NCBI GenBank assembly: GCA_029948255.1
Contig: JALIZF010001718.1
Span: 181,001-245,000 of the forward strand
DNA length: 64,000 nt
Origin: Telmatactis stephensoni
Lineage: Eukaryota; Cnidaria; Anthozoa; Actiniaria; Isophelliidae
Direction: 5' to 3'
Positions 31,019-42,906 of this stretch are shown in pieces; position 1 is the stretch's first letter; each line of letters starts with the position of its first letter. Made by a program: the position numbers and the translations under genes. The notes below the pieces were generated by a model. It was not told the origin of the DNA. It made no database searches and saw nothing but the letters and a program-made list of their open reading frames with translations.

Positions 31019-31292
31019 CCGGGGGAAACTCCATTGTAAAACGATCGGGTATGCTCGTTGGCAATTTTCAAAAATATCCCTAAAAGATACTGGAAGTCTT
31101 TAAGAAGGGCGTGGCTGGACGATTTTTTAACCCCTAAGAGATACCAGCGATAACAAGCTAATGAACATTATTATTATGAAATAATATTACCAGGAAATCC
31201 TAAAACTCCAAACTTTAACACCCTAAAAGATACCAAATCGCTGATTTTTATCCCTAAGAGATACGACGAGCATACCCGATCCTTTTACAATG
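31019..31292. mobile_element. hAT-type MITE, second copy, right end truncated
   Basis: It begins CCCGGGGGAAACTCCATTGT, has the inner block GGGTATGCTCGT and its inverse at 31263-31285, and several CCCTAAAAGATAC motifs. The outermost right TIR is missing, so no target duplication can be read. Same family as 11932-12320 and 33316-33633. Confidence 0.75.
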
Positions 31293-31402
31293 TTAATAAG
31301 CTAAATTGCTCGCTAAGAATAACTAATATTATGAGTTGTCCCATTATTCCGAAACAGCATTGCAGTCACTATCGGATCCTTAATCAATGCCATACACAAC
31401 GT

Positions 31403-34110
31403 TTAGGTGCTAATTGTTGGTTGGCGCAATTTCCCCTTATCTGTCAAACTAAAATCAAATAACACGTCTTGTTTCTCCACTTTTTCTGACCGCTCGATCC
31501 CACAATGTCCCTCTTTCTTCTTTGCTATTGACCACTTAGTGGACCACGAGCCCCCATACCATGATATCAAAAGGTTTTCTTCTCTTATTTCCCTTACTAC
31601 TCCTATTAATGGGTGTTCTCTGTACCGTTCCAAATCTAACGCCACAAGCATCCCAACCTCCACCAAGTTGACATCTTGGTTGTCTATGATGTCTCGTTGT
31701 CTTTGCCTTATTGGTCGATATGGCCCAGTGTATGCCTGTGGTAAAAATGTGTTGTCGGATGTAAACATTATTTGAATTATTTATTGACTTATTCAATATA
31801 TAACTAAAGAGATGCTTGATAGCTGTTCTAGTAAGATAAAAAATGATATTTTGAGATATTAATAACGACAATAAGTACCAATATTATTTCGGCTTTGTTG
31901 TCATCAAGTTAAATGTAAAACATTGAATCCGGTGTGCAATCAAATGTACTCACTGGCAAAAATCCATCTCCACGTTCATAAGCTTCGCTTGCTTTTAACG
32001 CATCGCATAATTCGACGGTCATGTTGGAGTTTGGACGCTTTCGTTCTCTTAAGTCGTCAACTGGCCAACGTGTTTCCTTGCAAGGGACATATTCAAGGTC
32101 TTTTTTATGATACTTGTCATCTTCAAAGCAAACACAATGATAGCAACTCAGTTATGAAAAATTGGCAGAAGAAGGAGGAGGAGGAGATAATAATAACTTT
32201 TTCTATTGAGGGTTATACACTTGATATCTTTTGATAATATACACATGGCCCTCTTGCAAAATATACATTAACAAAAATGTTCTTTCATTTAAAAAAGTGA
32301 AATCTCACTTTTTATTCCTAGTAGGTTGTTATTTTGTATAACTTACTGTATTGAATAGCTTCGATATCTTCATAAATTTCTTGGTACTTTTCTTCCTGTG
32401 CAAAAACGTTGTGCCAGTGCCCAACCTCTTGGGAATTCAAGATCCCTACTTCTTGACACTTCTCCACTGTCTTTGTTATTCTTTCAAAGCCAACAACTTC
32501 GAAATTCGGCTTTACCAAGTCTGGAATTCCTTGGGGGGTTTCTTTAAGTGCAGGACCAAGGGGTTTCCACTGCTTTCTGTCCCAAGGTGATTTACACCAA
32601 GGCTTGAAGTCAATGATACATTTTCCTCCATCATTTCTAACAAATATGAATTGGTGAAAATCCCTCAAGAGGTGGAGTTGAGTGCAGTATGGCTGTAACC
32701 ACTCTCGTATGGCGTACATGTTATCCATACGTGCAAATTGCGGTTTTGCACCCTCTTGGTTGACTTTACCCTGGGTTTGGGTGTGGCACGTCCTAAAATG
32801 TAACAAATCTTGGTACGTCTTTGCTCCCCTTCTAGCTATAGCCACTGACAGTCTGGAAAACATTTGATCAACGTCTATGTTTGTGTGACCCACTGGCAGG
32901 AATGACACTTCAATCTGCGTTACAAACCATTTAAAATATCACAAAAATGTTTTTATTATTGTAATCATTTATCAGATTTATTTTACCTCTTCGAAAACAT
33001 CTGTTTCCACTAGATACGAAAGGAAGGAGAAAACGAACTGATTTGTTCTCCTTACACGTGTTATCAAGCTGAATATTGATCTTGCTTGGAAGAAATCTCT
33101 ATGTACCCAACAAGCCTGTAACAACAAAAAAACTTACAATTATCTTTTCCACGAATAAGTTTTGTCATTAGGAAAACGTGAAACATTTTACCTTTTGTGA
33201 CAACACTGAAAAAAAAAAAAAAAAGTTCAAACAATGCATTTTCCATCATACAAACTCCAAAAGGGTCAGTGAATTATAAAATATTAAGACACTGATGCTG
33301 TAGAAGTGTTTCTTTCCCAAGGGGTGACTCCATTGTAAAAGGATCGAGTATGCTCGTTGTATCTCTTAGGAGTAAAAGTCAGCAATTTGGTATATTTTAG
33401 AGTGTTAAATTTGAAGTTTAGTGTTTTACAATTTCCTGTTCTCTCTTAGGGTATCAAAAGAGCCCATCGCTTATTATCTTGTTCAGAAATTTGATCAACA
33501 AAAGCGCGTCAACCGCTCAATTTTATGTTCATCATAATATTGTTCATAAGCTGACTTCCGGTATCTTTTAGGGGTATTTTTAAAAATTGCCGACGAGCAT
33601 ACCCGATTCTTTTACAATGGAGTTCCCCCTGGGGTTTCTTCTACGTTGTTTTATTTACCAATCACCACTCAGACATTTGTTCAGTATGTCATTACTGCCA
33701 GTTACAGTTAATTCTTGCAGTTTTTTTTAGCTATCGTTAATATTTGTTCATTTTTGGAACACTATGGTTTAAATTCACATTTAAGAAAATACTGAACTTG
33801 ATGTGTTCCTTCGTTGAGGACATTTTTAATGATATTTACTGTATTGAAAAACATACCTGCATTAGAATGTTGCATGTAAGATTTGAATCATGCGGAAGCT
33901 GTTGATAATCGAGGAACATAATATGATGTCGTCCATGAATTTGGGCACCGACAACATAGACCTTTAATCTCCAAGAGTTATCAAGAGTCGAGTGCCTCCA
34001 CACGCTGAATGGTATTTCAGTTTTATTCTGGTCCATTCCATCGATGGCAATTGAAAAAAACTTGTGCGGTTGCTGGTGAGCTCTAGCCGCTCTATCGAGA
34101 TAGGACGTTC
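31403..34110 (-). pseudogene. Spliced DUF7869-type gene, partly degraded
   Basis: Four exon-like blocks lie in order on the minus strand: about 34110-33857 (IDGMDQNKTEIP, HGRHHIMF), 33115-32987 (QLDN, then a frame slip), 32914-32347 (SFLPVGHTNIDVDQMFSRLS, the DUF7869 hallmark) and 31735-31403 (VGMLVALDLERY, ISWYGGSWSTKW). Donors GTATGT, GTAAAA and GTAAGT and acceptors TTACAG, ACGCAG and ACCACAG bound them. A slip inside the second block and a phase mismatch before the last suggest decay. The family often occurs in multicopy, transposon-like genes of cnidarians; function unknown. Upstream exons were not found. Confidence 0.6.
33316..33633. mobile_element. hAT-type MITE, third copy, complete
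   Basis: 318 bp with TIRs of about 40 bp (outer CCC(A/C)AGGGG..ACTCCATTGTAAAA). The flanking GTTTCTTT/GTTTCTTC at 33308-33315 and 33634-33641 is an 8-bp target duplication with one change. It lies in an intron of the DUF7869-type gene. Internal CTCTTAGGG/CCCTAAAAG-type motifs match the other copies. Confidence 0.8.
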
Positions 34111-34139
34111 TTTCATTTCTAGCATTTTGAAATGAAAAT

Positions 34140-35458
34140 CAGTGTTTATTGAGAATGATTGACTGACTTAATAAGTGAAAGAAAGAGAGAAAGGAAGAAA
34201 GACAGACTGACTTAAAGGGTACCTGGATGAAAATAAATTAAAATTGGAAATGACTTGAAATTTAGTAAAATCTATCTGTACAATAATCACCAGAGGCAAC
34301 ATTTTCTTTACATTCAAACTAGACAAATAGAAATTATCAAGTATTTTAACATTTAAGTTGTGAGTAAATGACGTCATTTACTCAACCCTATTGTTCTTTT
34401 AGACTTAATACTGATCAAAATTCTTCTTTGAAAATGAGCTTGAAATGCAGATTTCTGGGCAGAGGGTAGACAGTTATTTAACTACATTCATCTTCAGATA
34501 GAAAAAGACAGTTTCCAATTTTCATCGATTTTCATCCAAGTGGGCCTTTAATGATTTAAAGAATGACACTGAAAAAAGAAGAAAGAGAGAGAAAGGAAAG
34601 AAGGAAACAAAGAAAGAAATTTGCGAGTGTTCTGTGTATTACGGGTTGACTCTGGTATTCTACGAGTGCCACCTCCACCGCCTTTAACGTGACGCTGCTT
34701 CAGATTCTGCGGGTGAAGTAAAAGCAAACGCAAGATATTCGATATATTTGCATTGAATCTGTCTTTAGACAATACAAAATAGAAATCAAGAGTAAAATTA
34801 ATGTTAATGTCATATCTAAGTAAGAGTTCATTTGACCCGGCACCCATGTGTCTTTCTTTGTAAGGACATGTATAATGCGGGTTACCTTTTTGTGGTTATT
34901 GGCTGTAAGCCATAACCACTATGTCATCGAGTTGTAAGTAAGTCAGTTACTTTCTGTGAAGCGTTTGGCTTTTACGAACTGAGAACGGAAATATGTCGTT
35001 CACTTCTTGACATATTTTACTCAATTTTTTATTTCGCTTTGATTTTATATCTGGTTAAATATTACCATTGAGTGAAAAGTAAGGCATTTTTCAATAAATT
35101 TGTATTTTTGGGGGGTTATGGAATGTCTACGAGACTTCGACGAATAAACTACGAACTCGAGCTACAGTGTGGTCACGCTTGTCTCTATTTTTGCGACGGC
35201 TTGACAACTTGAACTTGGTAACGTGTGGTAAGTAAACAATGTTTGTTCCTTATTTTTTAACAATTTGCATCGTTCTTCTGTTATTGGACTGGAATTTGAG
35301 TGCTCTATAATGTGTTAGGAGTTTGTTTTTAAGGAATCGTTCAGGATTTGGGGTGGTTTGCAAAAGATTTTGAGCGTGAAAGTCGGTCGTAAACACATGG
35401 TTTGTTTTACAACGATTGAGCTCTGCTGTCACTTTATGTATAAAATCTCATGTGGATT
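34140..35458. other. Noncoding, no gene recognised
   Basis: AT-rich DNA between the DUF7869-type gene and the Penelope-like element. A purine-rich patch of GAAAGAAAGA repeats lies at about 34570-34620. Confidence 0.55.
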
Positions 35459-36396
35459 TATGTTTTTACTTTTACTTTGGATTTCACAGCAATATCGGTT
35501 GGAATAGATGTAAATGATGATACAACATCAAAAACCAACTCTTCTTGTGGTGTTAGTTGTATGGTAGAAGCTATACGGCTCCACTCCTCGGTATTTTTGA
35601 GATGGTAATTAGTATTGCCAACAAGCGGAGACAGAATATGGCATAGATGTTTTGAAAGCTGGTATGTTAGGAGAGCTAATGAAACTCACAATTGGACGCA
35701 TTGGGACGCCAGGTTTATGTAACTTGGGGATCCCATACAGCCTTGGTGTTGTGTCATCGGTTGTGTTGATGATCCTGTAAACAGAGTCTGGAATGCTGTC
35801 TTTTAATCTGCGGAGTAGAGCTTTCATTTTCTTCTCACAAGCTGTTGAAGGGTCACTTTGCAGTCGTAAATAAGTTTTTGAGTCATTCAGCATGTTGATT
35901 TTGTCGTCATACTCTTGGCAGTTCATTACAACTGTGGAGTTCCCTTTGTCAGCTTTTAGGATGACTATATTCTTGTCTTGTGAGAGTGACTGTATAGCAT
36001 TAAATTCATTTTTTGTAAGGTTGCTTGTTGGAGGTTTAACAGTGGACAGAATTTCAGAAACTTTGTTACGTATTACAGCTTTTTCTTGGTCATTCAATTT
36101 AATCAATGAGCTTTCCACTTCAGTGATAACTTGTTCAACTGGAATTTTCTTTGGAGCTGGTGCAAAGTTCAGACGTTTGGAAAGCATACATTTTTCATCG
36201 TCGCTTAGGTTTTTACTCAACATGTTCACAACCCACCTTTGGTCTTTGATCGGCGCTGTTCTCTGTTGGTGTTTACAGGGGAGTTTTTCCAACTTTAAAG
36301 AATGCTTGTTCCAGGTATCTTTGTTGACAATGTCATGATGTATCTTTAATTCTCTCTGAAGATGTCTGAAAAGTCTATCACTACAAACATCCTTAA

Positions 36397-37038
36397 AGGC
36401 CGGTACACACGGGGGAGCACACTCCCGGCACACGCTCCCGGAGCAAAGCTCCATCGAGTAAACTTACTCCTTGGGAGCAGAATTTTCACCCCACAAAATG
36501 CTCCATGATATCAAACTTGTTGAATATTTGGGGACGTGCGCCGGGGGCAAATTGAACATGCTCCCTCGTGTGTACCAGAACTTTCTAGTTTCGCCGGGCT
36601 ATGTTTACAATCACCAATCATATTAGCCCATTTTTTATCCAGAATTCCCGGCAGACTCTCGCTTTTTAATGTTTTTGCTTATAAGATCTGCTAGTCGGTT
36701 GAATTTGTCGTGAGGCATCCTCATAAATTCACGGAATCCTTCACAGTCTTCAATTGCCAATTCTCAAAAAATCATATAAGAAGCACCTTTCTCTTGTCTT
36801 CTGAATAGCCGCTGATATGCCCAAGTTTTCCTTTTAACTTTTTTAACTATAACTGTCAAGCAACCTCATCATTAAAATAATTAACTTTTTCTTGTGATTG
36901 TCCAAACTATAAGTCGCCATGTTGGATTTGCTCCCTCGTGTTTACTATAGCGTGGAGCAAGCTCCCGGAACATGCTCCATCGTGTGTACTAGTTGAGGAA
37001 AAACGCTCCGGGAGCGTGCTCCCTTGTGTATACCAGCC
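36397..37038. mobile_element. TTAA-type MITE, 642 bp
   Basis: TTAA at 36393-36396 and 37039-37042 flank inverted ends (AGGCCGGTACACACGGGGGA against GGCTGGTATACACAAGGGA). Subterminal GGAGCA/CTCCCGG motifs repeat many times. It splits the Penelope-like frame, and the TTAA duplication restores it. Target type fits piggyBac or Kolobok mobilisation. No coding capacity. Confidence 0.85.
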
Positions 37039-37168
37039 TTAAAACATGGCGTTGAAATTTCGTTGGTGGTCTTTTTATGTTTTCTTATTAGTACATGATT
37101 TTCTTGGATGCGTAGATTTAGTAGTTGAAAACTGTAGCGTTCAGCAAGCTGATATCCTTTGTAACATC

Positions 37169-37900
37169 TAGCCTGCGTAGCTGGCGGTTTAAGAGGATTG
37201 GGGAGAGGGGAGGGGAACTGGGGAGAGGGGAGGGGGAGGGGAGGAGTAGAAGAGAAACCGCCAGCCCGAAGACTATGTGTTTTTGAGATGTTCCCGGCAG
37301 CTGGAGGAGAGAGTATTCTGATTGGTCAAAAATCGATTTATATGATTAACGGACTACATGTTGACAGCAAGAAGACAGCAACAAATGCCATTCATGAGAA
37401 AAAGTGCTACAAATACTGGAGAAATCGCATCTTCCTCATCAAAATACAAAGATTATGAACATTGTAACTTTCCCTTGCTGTCTTTTACATTGAGCTCGCA
37501 CTTGAGGATTTTTATCCATGCATCTGTATATTAGCCATTTTTGCAATGGATTCCTTGATGGAGTCAGATAGCATAGATCAAATTCCAACTTTACAATCCG
37601 TTAACAAAATGAAATTTGATTCAATATTTTCAGTACTTAATTCATCACCGAAGCTCAAATTGATAACATAAATATCTCTTTGATAAGTGTTTGATTTTAC
37701 AATAGGATGATAAAGTTTTTTAAAGAAAATTTGTCTTCGAGATCTATAAATAAAGCGTCGAAGGTGACCAAAGGTCACCTTGTATGAGGTGTTATAAGAA
37801 GGGGCGGATCTGAAAAACACTAGTCTTCAGGCAGGCAGTTTCTCCTTTCCCTTTTCCTTTGTTCTCCCCCCTCCCCTTAAACCGCCAGCTATGTAGGCTG
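37169..37900. mobile_element. Mutator-type MITE, 732 bp, 9-bp target duplication
   Basis: TGTAACATC at 37160-37168 and 37901-37909 flanks TIRs starting (T/C)AGCCT(G/A)C(G/A)TAGCTGGCGG, followed by GGTTTAAG and G-rich GGGGAGAGG tracts. The 9-bp duplication is the hallmark of MULE elements. No transposase frame. It sits within the Penelope-like element. Confidence 0.85.
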
Positions 37901-38127
37901 TGTAACATCAAGTAGGTGGTCTTATGTGAAGAGAATCTGTTAGTAGCTTCTCGTCTTTCCAACAATGATCGATAAGCAAATGCAAATGTTGCTTAGCTAA
38001 GTTACCGTTCCTTACAAACAATTTCCTCACAAGACGAAAGTAAACAATTCCACATTCTTGAGATATTATGTTAAGAATGCCATTGAGGAATGAATGCTCC
38101 AACCACAGAAAATTAATACAATTTTAA

Positions 38128-40436
38128 CCCTTTCACTCCCAAGCCCTCTGCAGCCTGGTACCCAGTTGTTCCCAGAGCCAATTAGGAGGCCAATTAAAAT
38201 TTTTAGTCAACATTAAAACATATATGCTCAGTACAAAATGTGACTTTCCCATACACTAATAACCAATCAAATATAGTGTTGAAGAGTTAGTTTAATGTTT
38301 AAACGTATAATTAGTCGTTATTTAATAATATCATTCCAAACAAAACCTTGTTTGAATGTAAATTATATTTTCGCTTGATCTGTCAATAAATTGTTGTTGA
38401 TAATGATGACAGGAGGTCATCGAAACGTCCAACTAATTGCGTTAGTTTTTCTTGTTAAATGTTTATCAAGATCCTTACTAATTCAAAATTGAGTTCATAA
38501 AAAAAATTGAATTTCCCGCCATTATATGTTGTCTTTCAATTCATTTTATAACCATAAAGCTCAGCAAAATTCAATTTGTACTATGAGTATAGGTAAGTAT
38601 AAGTGTCCACTGGATTCTAAAACTGTACTGTTGAATATTTAGCAGAAAATTCAAGTTAAACATCCAAGTGATAATCTCGAAAGCAACGATCTTTGCATAA
38701 GGAGACACCACACTGTTGACATTTTGACTTCGACTCTACTGGATAGCCCTTTGGGGTTTTGCGCCCTGCTTTCTTGTACTGTACACACTGCTTCTTTCGG
38801 CCATCAATTGATGTTATTACATGTGAGCTTAGATTAGAGCAGCATTGACCTGATGTTGAAGTTCTCGCTTTCTGCTACTGTAGCTATTGATCAGCTGCTT
38901 GGCAAGTTCAAGTCGAAAATGTAGTTGCTGCCTTTTCCTTCGTCCTCGTAGTTCACACTCTAAAACATAGGCATTGCAAGCAGAAAGATTAAACAAAAAC
39001 CAGAAAAGGTATTTATACCACTTTCGGGACTGTCTGCCAACATAGTAGAAGGCTCTAAGTTGATCAGCGCGATCGACGCCACCCATGTTTGCCATGTAGT
39101 CATCAGAAACGGCAGGCTTCTCAATCTCAAAATCTATTCCCCGTTTTATCCGCTGAACTCTTCGAGACGGCTCACCAGGAGAAATATTTGAAGAAAGGAA
39201 AGATACATCTCGTTTGTCATGCCATTTTGTGAATACAATTTTGCCCTTTTGAGCTCGAACAATCTGCCCTCTACATACAGTAGAGCACGCAAATGTGTCT
39301 TGAACTTCTAAATGTTCTAAAAGTCGAGTACTCGAAAAAAAATTGTCAAAATACACATGGTGATTCCTGTTTAAATAAGGCTTTACCATATTCATAACTA
39401 CATGATAGCCAAGCCTGTGGGTGAGCTTTTGCCCGTCACTGCCCATATAAACACTGTAGTTTAGAACATAACCATTAGAAGAGTCGGCTATCATCCAGAC
39501 TTTGATGCCATATTTTGTAGGTTTAGCTGGCATATACTGCCTAAATGAAAGTCGGCCTTTAAAAACAATCATTCCCGTCAACTGCAAGGGCTTTTTTGGG
39601 TGAATAGCATGTCTGGATATTTTATAGGACATTATTTAAAACTGGTCTGACCTTGTACAGTCGGTCATAGTTAGCATCCCCACGTGGTGGCGCATTTGCT
39701 GAGTTGTTTACGTGAAAATATTGCAAGATTTCTTGAAATCTGTTCCTTGCCATTACAGATTTTATCATTTCATTACTAAGGCAGGGATCGGAGGACCAAT
39801 AACTTGCGACTGAAGGCAAGATATTGACTCCCATGACAACACACAGTCCGAAGAATGCTTTCATTTCAGAGTTTATGTCCTTCCAGCGAGCAAGACGCTC
39901 TTGATTATTAGCAAGCTGTTGTCTTGCATGTTGATTTGTTTCAACCACTATCTTCTCCAGTGTATCTTCTCCAAAAATTCTTAAAAAGAAATCAATAGCT
40001 TTGGGATCTTGACCAAAATTTACAAGCAATCCTGAGGGATAAGTAAACCCTGGTCAAAATCTATATCAGAGTCTTCTTCATCTTCGAGAATATCTTCATC
40101 GTCAGAATTTCCAAAAATTGCTCGAAATTCTTCCTCTGTAACTTCGGGTATTAATTCCGCCATATTGTTTCGATTGATGTTCGTGCGTTCGTGCACTTTG
40201 ACTTTTTCATTGCCCCACACTACCCTAGTAAACTGTTACATTTCTGTGCAGTTGCTTGAATTTCATTGGTTAATAAACAAAGAATAAGCTCACGACAATG
40301 ATGACACATAAATTTCCACACGGGGAGAGGGAAAGTACAAAAATTAGAACGTGATATTTACGGCCGGTTATGGCCGGTCTGGGAAAAACGTAATGTGTTC
40401 GACCGGCTGGCTACGGCCGGCTTGGGAGTGAAAGGG
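38128..40436 (-). mobile_element. piggyBac transposon, 2309 bp, complete ends
   Basis: TTAA at 38124-38127 and 40437-40440 flank perfect 18-bp inverted ends CCCTTTCACTCCCAAGCC. It carries a piggyBac transposase on the minus strand with a few frameshifts. The noncoding half at 38128-38650 holds a dyad followed by GAAACGTCC near 38390-38430. Recently active family, judging by the clean ends. Confidence 0.9.
38656..40220 (-). pseudogene. piggyBac transposase, three frameshifts
   Basis: The N-terminal acidic region (EEEFRAIFGNSDDEDILEDE) runs to a frame change near 40025. The second frame (40029-39622) has the N-terminal helical domain (MKAFFGLCVVMGVN, RLYKVRPVL). After a change near 39625, the catalytic domain continues (FKGRLSFRQYMPAKPTKYG, MIADSSNGY, VYFDNFFSS, GGVDRADQL), supplying the DDD residues. 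A last change near 38840 leads to a Cys-rich C-terminal finger (CQQCGVSLCKDRCF). All domains of an active transposase are present apart from these breaks. Confidence 0.85.
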
Positions 40437-40440
40437 TTAA

Positions 40441-41730
40441 TGAGCCAAGCTTTCGGACAAAGTGTGTACTTTTCACTTGCCCTGATGATGTCCTTTCTTA
40501 TTTGAGAGTAAAATTGTCAATCGTCTCACTGGCGTAATTTGATTGACAACTTCGTCTCAATGCTTGTTTTCAAACAAGACTTCATTTGAACTTTACAGGT
40601 CGTACTTCAACTATAACAGGGTAGTAATGGGGGGTCAGAATTTAGCTCATTTGTCAGTTGTCAGCTGAAAATTAAGTCAGTTGTCAGTACAATTCTTAGT
40701 TTGTCACTAAAATATTATTTAAACATTAATTTTGAACAGTTTTTTTCGCATTGCGCATGTTTTTAGCAATAAAACACACTTTTTACTTCATGCGTAGTTT
40801 AAAAGATGCTGTTAAAACTTTTTTCATGTTTTGTTTTGCTTTTGTGATGCTCTACAAGGACCATCGTGCACGTATATGTTAAGGCACAAAAAAATATTAC
40901 ATGCAGATATTATTTGAATATTTCATTTTCTGATACCCCTATAAACAAAAATACTCCTTTTTCACTATTTATATGGGCGTGTCTAGAGTATGTAGCTATT
41001 GTGAATCTGGCTACTGATCCTATTCTTAACCGGCATTCAGTTGTGTTCACCGGCTTCATCTTAGTTTTATTTCCAAAAGATCTGATACTGATTTCATTGA
41101 GTGACAGAGAAAGTCTTAATTTATATATTTATTAGCATAATCTCATTATAAATAATGTATCTTAATTGTTCAGTCTGTAACTACACGTTTTCATAACATT
41201 ACATGCCATTAGTCTAATTACTACTTACTGTGAAAATGCCTTTACAGCTCTTCTGGAACGGGTCACACATCCTGGACTGACTGTAAGCTCTGTTGAGTTG
41301 TCAAGGTCATAATATGGGTCATCATCCGAGTCTGTATTGTACTCATCAATTTGGTCAACAGAGTTGGTATTTGCCACATTGACTTATGTTTCGTCAACAA
41401 ATGTTATTGCTTTTCAAGTTCAAGTATTTTTTCAAGTTCAAGTTCTTAATTCACACACAAATATACTTTTACACAATTATGTATTTAAAGAGAAATATCA
41501 CTAAATTTTAAATAAATTAATTACAAGAATAAATATAACATTGTTTAAAATGAAGGAGTGTGTGTGGCTGTTGAAGTAGTGTAAACTTCCAAGTCAACAG
41601 CCACCCACGGCAACAAGTTACACTATGAACTGGTCAAGAGGAGTATTACTGTAAGTTGTAATTTATAATAAACAATAAAGTCCATGATAAATGTATAATT
41701 ACTATATACAGAATGTATTGATCCCTATTC
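40441..41730. other. Mostly noncoding; resumed Penelope-like flank and a short coding relic
   Basis: 40441 to about 40620 appears to continue the Penelope-like flank beyond the piggyBac insertion. The minus strand at 41395-41235 encodes an acidic stretch (DEYNTDSDDDPYYDLD) followed by TRSRRAVKAFSQ, a tail type seen at the ends of integrase-like proteins, with one in-frame stop. Nothing else supported. Confidence 0.4.
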
Positions 41731-41869
41731 TGTGGTGAATCGTGCTGGTTTACCTTTTAACATATACACCTATATACAACTTCTTCTCCTCTTCTCCTCT
41801 TCTCTCCTCGTGGTCGGTCCTCGTGTCTAGCTAAGTCTTAGTTCCCATCATGCACTCGGGATCACGACA
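41731..41869 (-). repeat. BEL/Pao 3' LTR
   Basis: 139 bp, a near-identical partner of 47581-47718. It contains pyrimidine-rich CTTCTCCTCTTCTCC on the plus strand. Confidence 0.95.
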
Positions 41870-41934
41870 CTCCCGGCACAAACAAAATGTGAACGTATAT
41901 ATATATAAGGTCAATGTCTAGTTTAAAGTACTCT

Positions 41935-42906
41935 TTATGTGCAATGTCCATCACTGTTTATACACTCTTTGATCTTGGTGCGAGCCTTTAAAGCTGCAAC
42001 TCTTTTTGGTCTTTCACTTGGAATGTCAACTTTGGAAGACGGGATGTCTTTCTGCGCCTCTTCTTTCGTGGCTTCGGTTTCAGTTCCGCATTCAATGGGA
42101 AACAATAGGTTTACTGGTCGATTGAAGACCTTTCCGTTAGCTAACTGTACTTGTACAGATCTCACTTCACCATCCTGACTGGGATTTAACCTTTTTATCT
42201 TTCCTAATTTCCATGATCCACGTGGCATAAGATCTTCTTTAATTTGTACTATATCTCCTACTTTGGGAATCTGTTTTGATTGTATTCTTGGGTTAACATG
42301 TTGCCTTTGATAACGTTCTCGTAGACTTAAAAGGTACTCATCTCTCCATAACTTCCAGAATGCGTCCAAATGATTCTGTCCTCGTTTCCAAGTTTGGAGC
42401 AAGGTCTTTGCAGAACTAAGCTTCGATGGAACATAATCAGGATCATTATCATCTACTTCTTCGTGTACTTCAACTATTCCAGTTTTAGGATTTAAGGATA
42501 AGAAATCTGAAGGACATAGTGTAAGTCCTGAGTCTAAATCAGATGATACATACACTAGTGGTCTTGAATTAAGTACTGCTTCTATCTCTACAAGAAGTGT
42601 ATGGAGTTGATCATACGTAACACACAACTTTCCAAGGGACTTCCGTAGTGATCTTTTGACCATGCCTACTAATCGTTCGTAAAATCCCCCCATCCAGGGA
42701 GCAAGTTCTGTGATGAATTTCCATTCAATATTATTACTTGACATGTAAGATTGTATGCTGCTATCAGCAGCAGGTTCAGGATTCAACTCTTTCAACGTAG
42801 AATCTGTTAACTTGAACTGTGAAGCATTGTCTGATATAATTTCTTTGGGTTGACCTCGTCTACCAATAAATCGTCGTAAACAAAGAAGAAACTGTTCAGC
42901 ACTCAA
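41935..42906 (-). pseudogene. BEL/Pao integrase C-terminal part with DUF5641
   Basis: 323 residues containing the second and third integrase catalytic regions (SDNASQFK, MGGFYERLVGMVKRSL) and DUF5641 (KVGDIVQIKEDLMPRGSWKLGKI). The first catalytic Asp lies in the preceding frame, which ends at 42896. One base shift near 42905 separates them. Confidence 0.85.

Larger units (their letters stand above)
35459..38127 (-). mobile_element. Penelope-like element, truncated in RT and interrupted by two MITEs
   Basis: Coding blocks on the minus strand are 38102-37908 (N-terminal region), 37160-37042 and 36393-35609, then a shifted frame to about 35460. Motifs are NLSDDE, RLNFAPAPKKIP, VILKADKGNSTVVM, RLYGIPKLHKPG and RPIVSF, then a VVSSFTSIPTD block in another frame. 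This is the N-terminal half of a Penelope-like RT. The catalytic palm and GIY-YIG domain are not present. Removing the two inserted MITEs joins the reading blocks cleanly. Confidence 0.8.
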
